Source: Pyropia yezoensis (taxonomy: Eukaryota; Rhodophyta; Bangiophyceae; Bangiales; Bangiaceae). From it: a DNA stretch of 64,000 bases. The notes beneath the pieces were generated by a model. It made no database searches. It was not told where the DNA came from and saw nothing but the letters and a program-made list of their open reading frames with translations. The position numbers and the translations under genes are program-made. Positions 1 to 9,259 of this stretch are shown one piece after another. Numbering within the stretch: the stretch's first letter is position 1; every line of letters begins with the position of its first letter. The stretch spans positions 14,375,777 to 14,439,776 of the forward strand of contig CM020619.1 of NCBI GenBank assembly GCA_009829735.1, written 5' to 3'.

Positions 1-1282
1 ACCTACCTACCCCCCGCCCCCCTCCCGACGTGGCCCCGTCCCCGCCCAACAGCGAGCGAGGGGCGGCGCCAGCAATCCCACGCCGCGCCGGTGCGACGCC
101 CATCCCAGGCGCGTCTGACAGCCCCGCCGCGCCCGATAATTTGACGCCCCGGGCCTCGGCACTGCCCGTCCCCGCCCTTTCCGCAGCAGCGGCCCGGCGG
201 GCGGCGCGGCCTTCTCCAACTTCCCCTCCCCCCCTCCCCTCCCCCCCCCCCCTTGCCGCGGCTACCCCAACGACCACCACCACCACCACCCCCCACCAGC
301 CCAGTACCACTCCCCCCCTGCCACCACTATCTCGTATGGGCCTACAGGATTCCTTTGCGGAGGGGGGCGGGGGGGGGGAGGGGGGGGGGGGGGGGTGTCG
401 GCCACGACGACCTGATGGCGCCGCCGCTGCGCTGCTGCTGACACACGTCGGCATGGCGGCCGGCCGGCCGGCCGGCCGGCCGCCGTCGGTTGTCGGCAGC
501 GGCGGCGGCGGCGGCGGCGGCGACGGTGCTGGCGGCGGCGGCGACGGTGGGCGTGCCGCCGCCGCCCGCGTCATGCACGGTAAGGCAGAGGACGCACCCC
601 ACGAGAGAGGTGGATGGGGGGGTTCGCTGTGAAGGGGGGGGGGGGTGGGGTGGGGTGGGGTGGGGGTGTATGCCGCTAGGGATGGCGCCCCTGCTCCTCC
701 CCTACATCCCCCCCCCGCCGCTTTTTTTTTTGCTGTCCCGGGAGCAACGACCACGGCAACAGCGGAGGCGGTGGTGGTGGCGTCGGCGGCGGGGGCGGCC
801 GGCGGCAGGTGCGGCGGCAGAGGCTGTGGCGCCGGCGACGGCGGCATTGACAGCGTCAAGCGGTGGTGCCAGCGCCGCCGTCACGGCCGCCCGTGTGGGA
901 CGCGGCCGCCGCCCTGCCGCTGGCGTTGCCCGTCTTGTGCGTGACAGGGTGGCTCTCTGCTCTCACCCCACGCTCCCTTTCACCCGTCCCCCCCACCTGC
1001 CCACCCTGCGCCGCCCTCTGCCTCTTTTTTTTTTTTTTTTTTTTTTGCTGTCGCTGCGCCCCACTTCCACGCTCCTCCCCTTTCAACCACCCGCCGGCAA
1101 CCCTCTCACGTCGGCCGCCGCCGTCACCGCCTCTTTGTTCCCCCTTTCCCCTCCCTCCTCACCTCCTCCCGCTGTCTGTCCGCGTCCCCTCTCGCCCGCA
1201 AACCGCGCCCTGTGCAGCACCTCCCCCACCCACCCGCCTCGTCTGGCTGCCCCCTCCAGTGGCCGGGCGCCCCCCCCCAACG
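1..1282. other. Low-complexity 5' flank of the methyltransferase-like gene
   Basis: Very GC-rich, C-rich on the plus strand, with G and C homopolymers, a (GGCC)n stretch near 465-482 and two long T runs (about 720-731 and 1025-1046), each followed by GCTGTC. The open frames that cross it are Pro/Gly/Ala-only and shift with every homopolymer, so I call no gene. The T runs could be polypyrimidine tracts of 5' introns or promoter elements of the downstream gene. Confidence 0.5.
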
Positions 1283-3465
1283 ATGCCGTCCGAGCACCGG
1301 CGACGCCCCCGCAGCCGCCGGTGGGGGGGAGGGGGCGACGGCGGGGCGGCGCTGCGGCTGCCGCCGCCCGGCCTGGGCGGCCAGGTGGGCCTGCTCGTTG
1401 CCGTGGCCGTGGTGGTGCTGCTGGTGGAGATGCGCGGCGCGTCGCGGTGGGTGGCGCCCTTGCCGGGGGGGGGGACGGGGGGGGGGGCGGCGGGGGGGAG
1501 GAGTCGGCGGTGGCTATGGCGGGCGGGGTGGGATGGGGGGGGGGAGGGGACGTCGTCCGGGTGGTGGGCGCGTCGTTGGGGGGGGGGGTCGTCGGGCCCG
1601 TCCAGCAGCTGACGACAAGACCAGAGGGGGGGGGGAGGGGCGGCGGTGGGGACGCCACCAACACCGCCGCCGCCGCCGCCGCCACCACCACCACCGCCGC
1701 CGCCGTCGCTGCGGCGGCCGCCGGCGTCGGGCCCTCGCCACCGGCGCCGCCCGCGGCGCCACCCGACGGGGCGCCCGCCGTCGCCGCGGCGGCGCCGGTG
1801 TTTGCGCCCCCCGTTTGGGTGGGCGCCCCACCGCCGCCGTCGCCGCCGTTGTGGCCACCACCACCGGCGGCGGCCCAGCCGGCGGCGGCGGCGGCGTTGG
1901 CGCCTGGCGGTGCCGGCGGGTGGGGGGCGGGGCCGACGCCGCGGCCGCCGCCGCTGCCCCGCCGCCTGGCCGCCGCGGTGCGCGGGCGGCGGCGGCGGGC
2001 GCGGGCGGCGCGGCGAGCGGCCGCCGCCGCCGCTGCCGCGGCGGCCGTTATGGATGGCGGTGGCGTCGGTGGGGGTGGGGGGGGCCGCCGCCGTGGGGGC
2101 GCCCGCGGCCTGTGGTCTGCGCTCGCGTCGCTGCGGCGGGCGCTGCCGTGGGGTGGGGGGGGTGGCCGCAGCGCCGCCGCCGCGGCCGCCGCCGCCGCGG
2201 AAGCGCGAGCTGCTGCAGACGACGGGCCTGCGCAGCAGCCGCCGCCGCTGGTGTGGCGGCGCTCCCGCATTGACCGGGTGGACGAGGAGCCCGAGGTGGC
2301 GGGCGAGCCGCCGCTCGACGCCGCCGCCGCCGACGGGGGCGACTGGGACACCCCGCCGGGGCACCCCCCCGGCGACCGGCCGTCGCCCGTGGCGGCGGGC
2401 TGGGGCGGCGACGCGCGGGTGCCGCCGCCGCCGTCGCGCCCGCCGTCGCCGTCGCCGTCGCCAACGGCGGTGGCCCTCCCGACGGGCACCCCCTCCCCGT
2501 CGGCGTCGCCCCTCCCCACCCCGACGGCCACCCCCGTTGGCGCGACCGCCCCGCCGACGCGGCCGCCGGCGCCGACGGTGCCGCCCTACCGGGGCTACAC
2601 CCCCGCGACGCCGCCCCCCCCGGGGGCGGTCAACGTCACGCACCTGTCGCTCATGACGTACAAGCTGGTGATGGGCCTGCAGCCGGCGGTGCGGTCGATT
2701 GTGGACCTCCCCTGCGACGCGACCGCCGCATGGATGCCGTCGGTGCTGGGGCGCCTCGCGTACGAGGTGCCCGCCCTGACCTATACGTGCGTGTGGACGG
2801 GGGGGGCCGGCCGCGCGGCGGTGGGCCACAAGGCGGCGCTCGCCGCCACCACCGCCGCCGTCCGGTTTGTGTACCGCCCGTCGGTGGCGGTGGTGGGGGT
2901 GGGGGGGGAGGGCGTCCCCACCGCCGCGCTGGCGCTCTCCTGGGGGGGGTTCCCCGGGTGGAGCCACCGCGCCGTGTGGCGCTACTTTCGGGCGCTCCAG
3001 GCGGCGGGGGTGGGGTGGGTGGCGTTTCAAAACACCCTCGCCGCCGAGCCGGGCGGCGCCGCCAACACCCCGGGCGGGCCCATCAATGTGCGGCGGCCGC
3101 CGTTTCACTTTGGCGCCGCCGCCCGCATCTTTAACAACCTCGAGGTGCCGCTGCCACCGTCGCCTTCCCCGCCGCCGTCGCCGTCACCGTCGCCGTTGCC
3201 GTCGCCAACGGGGGGAGCTGCCGACCGTGCCGACACGGTGCTGCCGGCCGCCGCCGCGTTTGGGCTGATGGCCACCCCCCCAGCGCCCACCCCCACCCCC
3301 GTCCTCCGCAAGCAGCTGCTGCTGTACGAGGTGGACAAGCTCCGCGGAGAGACCTACTTTCAAAAGATGCGCCGCTACCGCCGCCGCCGTGAGCCCGTCG
3401 GAGAGGCGGCCGTCGAGGCCGAGGAGGTGGCTGAGGCGGAGCGCCAGCGGTTTCGTATCTACTGA
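1283..3465 (+). CDS. Type II membrane protein with a SAM-methyltransferase-like luminal domain
   Basis: An ATG at 1283 opens an arginine-rich N-terminus (MPSEHRRRPRSRRW) followed by a hydrophobic stretch (GQVGLLVAVAVVVLLVEM), the layout of a Golgi-type signal anchor. Next comes a long Ala/Pro/Gly stalk and an (SP)n linker like those of algal hydroxyproline-rich proteins. The C-terminal domain (from about base 2630) has SIVDLPCD-x4-WM, a later ALSWGGF...VWRYFRALQAAG segment, INVRRPPFHFG and a final KQLLLYEVDKL strand. This order matches a family of algal class I methyltransferase-like proteins; here the usual DxPCGD motif is changed. A second SP-rich insert (about 3148-3213) interrupts the domain before its last strand. 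The anchor and the C-terminal domain lie in different frames; the switch falls among G runs at about 1455-1620, so an assembly indel or an unrecognised intron is needed. Methylation of a cell-wall glycan is only a guess. Confidence 0.5.
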
Positions 3466-3719
3466 AGGGGGGGGGCGTAGGAGGGCGAACACGGAGGAAG
3501 GAAGTGGGGAGAGCGTTGGTTGGACACGGGCGTCGTGCCAAACGGGGCTATAGGGACCAGCCGACGTGGAGATGGGCGAGGGAAGGGCCCCACCGTGCGG
3601 TGCGGCAACAAGAAAAAAACACAAAGGGTGAGACAGACGGGGCCGTGAATCACACCTTAAACGAAAGAGTAAAGACACCAAGAACATGCCTCCGCACTGT
3701 CTCTGTACATCCACGGTTA
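3466..3719. other. Tail-to-tail intergenic spacer
   Basis: Short spacer between two convergent genes. It is less GC-rich than its flanks and must hold both 3' ends. I see no gene in it. Confidence 0.5.
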
Positions 3720-4290
3720 TCAATTAAGGGGGGGCTGCCGGTGCCGCCCCCCCCTCCCCCGCCCCCCCCCCACACCGCCGCCTACTCCGCTTGCGCCGGC
3801 CACGGCCGCGCCTGCCCCTCCCCCCTCCCCACCCCCATACTGGTAGTTCCGGCCCATCAGGCTCCACTCGAGTGGCGGCAGCCGGAGGCCACCCGGTACC
3901 ACCCCCACCGGCCCCAGCTCCCGCGCGTTCACCTCCCGCGCCAGCTCCACGAGGCCCGCGCGGGTCAGGCCCGGGCGCCCCCCCCCCGCCAGCCCCCCCC
4001 CGCCCCCGCCCCCTCCCGAGGTGGCGACGGCGGCCTCGGCGGCGGCCAGCCGGATGTCGGCAGCCCCCACCACCGCCCGCCCGTCGTGGGCGGCAAGGTC
4101 CCGGGCGTCGTCCAGCGTCGCTGTCGCGGAGCGGTGGAGGAGCTCCATCAGCTGGGGGAGCACCCGGCCGTCGGTGGCGGGAGCGCCGGCGGCGGCGACA
4201 AGAGCGGCGAGGGTATGGGCATCCCGGGGGAGGGGGGGGGTGGAGGTAGGGGAGGGGGGGGCGGGGGGGGGGGGGGGGGGGGCGCCCCAT
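3720..4290 (-). CDS. TAF9: TFIID subunit TAF9 (histone-fold)
   Basis: TAF9 pairs with TAF6 through a histone fold in TFIID and SAGA-type complexes in the nucleus. Reading down the minus strand, PRDAHTLAALVAAAG is followed by VLPQLMELLHRSATATLDDA, then a short helix ending in AADIRLA. This matches the plant/animal pattern PRDA-x-ESLLKSMG...DDAK.Y..HA...DVRLAI. The C-terminal GLRLPPLEWSLMGRNYQ corresponds to the conserved LPP...L..PNYQ tail. A Gly-rich loop is inserted between the fold and this tail, and a Gly-rich extension ends at the TGA at 3720-3722. The likely start ATG (4288-4290, MGRPPPP) is out of frame with the fold across a roughly 20-base G run, most simply a miscounted homopolymer. 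No ATG lies in the fold frame just upstream of the fold. The family assignment is firm; the N-terminal end is not. Confidence 0.75.
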
Positions 4291-5431
4291 GGTCTTCCAG
4301 CGGTTGACGCCCGCGCTGGGCGAGCAAGGGGGAGACGGGAGGGAACCGAAAGGAGGGAGCGTGAAACAGGGCGGTAGGTGGGCCGTAGGTGAGCGGGAAT
4401 GGGGGGAGGAGGGAGAGAGAAGGGGGCAGGAGGGGGGCAAGGAGGCAGGAGCAGCGCGGAGCCGGAAGGAAGCAGGGGGAAGGGATTGGGGCGTTGCGAG
4501 CGCAGGAAGAAGGAAGGGCGAGCAGCTTCGGGTGGGCGAAGAAGACTTGAGCTGACAAGTCTCGGCGCCTCGAAAGCACGGCTGAATTCAGGTGCACCAA
4601 GAAGTAGAACGTAGCTACAAATACATACTACGAGGTGGTGAAAGAAAGTATTAAACTTTTGGATATGGCCGCTTGCACTCGTTCACTCGCTTGCGACAGC
4701 ATAAAAGAAGCGGGAGGGAGGCAAGGACCAAGGGGGATCACACAGTCAGAGACACCTCACATCCGCCAGGGGGGACACGCGGGCAGCAGCCCGAGGCTCT
4801 CGGATAAAGGTTGGTCTTTGTGGTGCGTACTTCCCTCTATGTCATGGTAGTGACAGAGCTCCAGACGCGTGGAACGGTGTGCGGGAATAGCGCCCACGTT
4901 GCGCCTCTAGTCTCACAGAGCTGACTGCTGAGTCGCTCCGTCGGCCGTGGGTGCTGAAGGGTCAAAGAGCGCCCTTTCTGGATGTAGCCGCAGCACGAAG
5001 GGACTGGCCGCAGCACCTCCACCGATATAGGCACGCTGAGGCACCGGTCATTGCACGTCCACCCACATCGACTGGCCGCTTGATCCTATCCGCAGGGAGC
5101 CAATCGGCTGTGCCCTAAGCAGCTTGCCAGCTGCTAAAGGGGTGCCGCCCTGCGCGTTGGCCCAGCTGGCCCGCGTTCAGGCGTCTTGGTCCGTGACTCA
5201 CCTCGTCTTGTAGAAGAGTACTTGACCGCGCACCGGCTCCGCTCTCACACCCCACTGCTCCTCCCGACCATCTCGCGAATCCCCTGCCCACTCATCCTCC
5301 CCCGCTCGCCCTCTTCCTCCCCCTCTCACCCTCTACCTCCCCCTCCCTCCTTCGCACAACACACGGCCAGCCCGCTGCCCCACGCCTGGCACGTCATCCC
5401 GCTCCACCTCCCCCCCTGCACGGCCCCTGCT
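4291..5431. other. Shared upstream region of TAF9 and the LDH gene
   Basis: Divergent intergenic region. 4300-4550 is purine-rich on the plus strand. 4600-5180 drops in GC and holds AT-richer words such as CATAAAAGA near 4699. 5240-5430 is C/T-rich, as expected for the 5' leader of the downstream gene. No coding signal beyond short open frames. Confidence 0.45.
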
Positions 5432-6863
5432 ATGACGACGGCCGCCATGGCGACCGCCGCCGCGCCCACGGCAGCCACCTCCGCCCCTGTGGAGACACCG
5501 ACGGCGGCACCGTTCGCGCCGGCGACTGACGGCCTCGGCGGCGGTGGCAGCGGCGCCGTGGTCTCCATGGTCGATGAACTCTGCTTCCCTTCGGTTGGCA
5601 TGGGCGGGGCCGCCGCTCTGCGGGGCGCCAAGGTCACCATTGTGGGGTGTGGGAGTGTGGGCATGGCGTGTGCCAGCTCCATCCTCGCGACGGGCCTGGC
5701 ATCGACGCTCGTGTTTGCGGACGTGGACAGCAAGAAGATGCGGGGGGAGGTGCTTGACTTCACGCACGGTGGGGCGGTACGTGTGGTGCGTGGCAGAGTG
5801 TCTTTCGAGCTCTACTTTTTTTTTTTTTTTTTTTTCATTCGCCTTGTCCAGGGGGGCGGGGAGGGGGGGGTTGCAGCCTTTCTTACGGTGCGCCCTGGAA
5901 GACGCCGACGAAGCTCTTCGGGGATGGTGTGTGACCCTGGGATGGTCGCTATTTTTGCAATGCCCTCACCCAGGCGGACGCTCTTGACCTCTGTGTACGT
6001 CCTTGACCTACTTCGGCGCTCGGCGGTACTCACACCGTACTCGGCACCCTTTCTTTCCCCCTCGCCTGTCTCATTCTCCACGACCCGCGCAGTTCTACCA
6101 TGCCAACGTCAAGGCGGCGGCCCCCAACTATGACGGTAGCGAGGAGTCGGACGTAATCATCATTACGGCGGGCGCGCGGCAGCGGCCTGGGGAGTCCCGC
6201 CTCGCGCTAGTCGCCCGGAACGCCGCCATCTTCCGCTCCATCCTGCCGCCGCTGGTCAGCCGCTCCCCGAACGCCATCCTCATCATCGTGTCCAATCCAG
6301 TGGACATCCTCACTGCCATCGCCGCGCGCATCAGCGGCTTCCCTCCCGGGAGGGTGTTGGGGTCTGGCACGTATTTGGACTCTTCACGCCTGCGGGTGGC
6401 GCTCGCGTCGCAGCTGGGGGTGGCGCCCAAGTCGGTGCACGCGTCCATCCTGGGCGAGCACGGCGACTCGTCTGTGGCGGTGGCGTCCATGGCCAACGTT
6501 GGCGGAGCCCGCTTTGCCGACATCAAGATGAGCGAGACGGCGTGGGCAGCCCTCCACGCCCGTGTTGTCGGCGCGGCTAAGGACGTGATTGAGCTCAAGG
6601 GCTACACCAACTGGGGTGTTGGCGCGGCGGTGGGAGCTCTCGTGGGTTTCATCCTTCGCGACGAGAAGCGGGTGGTCCCCGTGTCGGTCTCCGCCAAAGG
6701 CACTTATGACATTGAGGAGGATGTATTCCTGTCTCTGCCCGCGGTGCTCGGGCGGGGAGGGGTGGAGCGGGTCCTCCGAGTGCCGCTGAGCGCTGCAGAG
6801 CACAGCAAGCTGCACGCGAGCGCGCAGGCCCTGGCCGAGGTGGCCCGCTCTGTGGAGCTGTGA
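5432..6863 (+). CDS. LDH: L-lactate dehydrogenase, two exons
   Basis: Reduces pyruvate to lactate with NADH. Exon 1 is 5432-5776 and exon 2 is 6093-6863, giving about 371 residues. The 316-bp phase-0 intron starts GTACGT, ends CGCAG and contains a T17 run. After a roughly 45-residue Ala/Thr/Pro leader come the NAD-binding GCGSVG, the DVDSKKMRGEVLDF segment, and ITAGARQRPGESRL, where Gln precedes the catalytic-loop Arg (LDH-type; malate dehydrogenases have Arg at that place). Then follow VSNPVDILT, GSGTYLDSSRLR with the substrate-binding Arg, and the catalytic His in ILGEHGDSS. Core length and motif spacing fit eukaryotic L-LDH. The ATG at 5432 is the first that gives a plausible protein; an in-frame extension upstream exists but is low-complexity. 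The leader could be an organelle-targeting signal, though it has few basic residues, so a cytosolic enzyme is at least as likely. Confidence 0.88.
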
Positions 6864-7294
6864 GCAACGTCAGTGGCGGCAGCCCCACCTCTGTTGTGCG
6901 CGATGTGTGTGGTCTGCGTACAAGGGCAGACTATCTGCCATGTATGTACATTAGATAGTGTTGACGTGGTGCGTAAGGGAGATTGACACCGCCCAGCGTG
7001 TGCGCTGCACACAAGGACGGACTGCCTATCGCGCATATATGTACAGTAGACCTTTCTGGACCTGGTCTTGACGTGGGGTCACCCTTGCCGTGCCCATGGC
7101 CTACGCCATATGGACAAAGGTCACTTCCGAACTGTATCGTTCTTGCTGTTGGCATGGCTTGCACCCCCTCGCCCCCGCCGTGCGCAAACACTGTGAGCGC
7201 CTTGTTTGGCTTCCCCGCCCCCTTCGAGCCTCTCTCAACCCCCTCCCCCGCATTCGATTCTCTCCTGTCTCTGCGCGCCATCCCCCTAGCATCC
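6864..7294. other. Convergent intergenic spacer with an imperfect tandem repeat
   Basis: Spacer between the convergent LDH and Hog/Hint genes. It carries two diverged copies of a 60-75 bp segment (6913-6970 and 7004-7077), each with CTGC-x-ACAAGG, an AT-rich TATGTACA core and a terminal TTGACGTGG. No gene is seen. Confidence 0.55.
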
Positions 7295-9259
7295 TCACGC
7301 CCCCGACGACAGCGCCGCCGCCAGCCGGTGAAGTGCCCACCCCCCGCCATTTGCCATACCCGCCGCGCGCCACCTGCTGGCCACTCCCGCTGCAGCTGCG
7401 GCGCGCACCAGTGATAGTCCTACCCGTGCGGTACGCATGTCCACGGCTGTCGTGTAGCAGCTCACGAGCACACCCCCCACAACCAGCTGGCCCGCCGCGG
7501 TGTGGGGGTTGTACAACCCGGCGCCCGTGCGCACGACGCGGGACGTGGAGAGGATGCGCGCGGCCGTGCCGTTGGCCGAGATGAGCATATCGCCGGCGAC
7601 CAACGCGGCCGCCGACACCAGCCGCCCACTCCCAAAGAGCGGCACCAGGTGACCGGGCGTCAGCTCAAGCACCGACCCTGCTACCTGTAGCCGCGTGTAG
7701 GTGATGGCAGGGGTGTCTGATTGGCGGTGAGAAAAGAAATAGATTGCCGAGGGAGCAGTGTCCGGCCCAGCTGCCAGCACCGTGGAGAGACCCAAGTCGG
7801 CCATGCGAAGCGTATCGCCGGCAGCAGTGGTCACCAGCGCGTCACCTGGGAAGCAGGCGGGCGACTCGGACGCAGTTGAGTCCAGCAGCACGCCTGAAGT
7901 GGTGGGCTCGTCGCCTTCGGTCGCGTCAGCGTTACCTCCCGTCCCTGGGGCTTGCGTCGCTGTTGACGTCTCGGAGGGTGGCGAAGACGGGGACACCTCG
8001 ACCCTCCCACCATTGCCACCGCTGCCGCCGCCATTGGCAACAGGCGAAGGTGCAACGACGGGTACCGCCGTTGGGGATGGGGTGGGCTCCTTGGCGGTAA
8101 GCAGCGTCGACAAGACCGAGCCCACCACCTGAATGCCGCTCTCTGCGAGCTTATCCTTGCTGTCCTCTCCGCTGTTGACAATTCCCCCAATGAGGCCACC
8201 GCCGACGCCGCCACCGTCCTCGCCGTCTCCTGCGTCCTCTACAGCCTGCCCAGATGCGTCGGCCGTCTCCTCTTCATTATCGAGCGGAGCCGTCGGCGAG
8301 GGCGACGGCGTTGGCAAGGGCGTTGGCGTCGCTGGTGGGTTGGCCGCAAAAGTGCTGATCTCGTCCACCAGCTTGGCACGGTAGACGCACGTCAGCTCAG
8401 TCGGGTTGTGGACAACGACCATGTACTTGAATCCCGAGGCGAAGCGAAGCAGGCCGGCGGTAACGGTGCGGTCCTCCTGCAAGAACGCAACGGTGGTGCC
8501 GGCAGGGAATACCCCCGCCGCACCGCCGCCACACACGCGGCCCGACGTCTCGACACCCACCCAAAAGTCGCTCAGCTGCTCCTCGAGCTTTCTGACCGAG
8601 TCGGGCAACGGCCGGCCCTGGCCTTCAAGCGCCGACGCGGCAGCCACAAAGATGAGCTTTCGCTGGTCAGCCGGTACAGTCTTGGACGACGTGAGCAGCA
8701 GCCCCCCGTCGGCAGGGCCGCACACCGACCCGTCCATGGCCGTCGTCTGGTGGCGCAGGTACACGGTGGACACGGTCGGCAGCGGGATGGGCGACGTGGG
8801 CAGCTCCGTGCCGACCGTCAGGGAGGCAGGCAGCGAAAAGGTCGGCGGGATGGCAAACGGAGGGGGCCCCCCATTGGAGGTGTGCACAATCGTCGACGGG
8901 CACGCGCCCACCGACGGAATGCGCGCGGTGTAGATGCCCGCAAAGTCGGTGGCGGAGAAAACGCGGGAGGTTGTGGGGAGGGTGGCCCCGCCTCCGCCCC
9001 CTCCGCCGCCGCCGTCACTGGCTGCGGACGCCACATCCCCGCATAAGGTCGCAGCTCCGCCGTCACCACTACCGCTGCCGCCACCGCCGCTGCCGCCACC
9101 CCGAGCCGCCAGACACACATTGCGGGGCGGCACAGCCTCAACAAGCGATGCAGCCGCCGCCGCCACCGCCGCCGCCAATGCCACCACACCGAGACCGACT
9201 AGTCGACTGCCGTGCCTGTCGCGACTGCCGCGACCGCCGCGACTGCCTGAGGAGGCCAT
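7295..9259 (-). CDS. Secreted protein with C-terminal Hedgehog-type Hog/Hint domain
   Basis: The product has 654 residues from the ATG at 9259. The start fits because an Arg/Ser-rich leader is followed at once by a hydrophobic signal segment (LVGLGVVALAAAVAAAAA, about residues 24-41). Residues about 100-330 form a Cys-poor extracellular region I do not recognise; after it comes a TP/SP-rich linker. The Hint domain runs from Cys469 (ACFPGDALVTT) through the block-B motif LTPGHLVPL (His537) to GVLVSCYTTAV (Cys601). In Hedgehog the same landmarks are the nucleophilic Cys of GCFPG, the TxxH histidine and the SCY near the end of the Hint module. Self-cleavage at the bond before Cys469 is therefore expected. 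About 50 residues follow, perhaps the place of a sterol- or adduct-recognition region. The frame stays open upstream to 9445. There is no Hedge signalling domain: this is a Hog-only gene. Confidence 0.8.
   Translation of the reverse strand: MASSGSRGGRGSRDRHGSRLVGLGVVALAAAVAAAAASLVEAVPPRNVCLAARGGGSGGGGSGSGDGGAATLCGDVASAASDGGGGGGGGGATLPTTSRVFSATDFAGIYTARIPSVGACPSTIVHTSNGGPPPFAIPPTFSLPASLTVGTELPTSPIPLPTVSTVYLRHQTTAMDGSVCGPADGGLLLTSSKTVPADQRKLIFVAAASALEGQGRPLPDSVRKLEEQLSDFWVGVETSGRVCGGGAAGVFPAGTTVAFLQEDRTVTAGLLRFASGFKYMVVVHNPTELTCVYRAKLVDEISTFAANPPATPTPLPTPSPSPTAPLDNEEETADASGQAVEDAGDGEDGGGVGGGLIGGIVNSGEDSKDKLAESGIQVVGSVLSTLLTAKEPTPSPTAVPVVAPSPVANGGGSGGNGGRVEVSPSSPPSETSTATQAPGTGGNADATEGDEPTTSGVLLDSTASESPACFPGDALVTTAAGDTLRMADLGLSTVLAAGPDTAPSAIYFFSHRQSDTPAITYTRLQVAGSVLELTPGHLVPLFGSGRLVSAAALVAGDMLISANGTAARILSTSRVVRTGAGLYNPHTAAGQLVVGGVLVSCYTTAVDMRTARVGLSLVRAAAAAGVASRWRAAGMANGGGWALHRLAAALSSGA

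Noticed and set aside
30-632. 200-codon plus-strand frame
   Set aside because: Made only of Ala/Pro/Thr/Gly runs that follow homopolymers; no ordinary protein composition and no start context.
5432-6863. Malate dehydrogenase
   Set aside because: The specificity loop has Gln, not Arg, before PGESR, and the VSNPVDILT and GEHGDSS segments match L-LDH.
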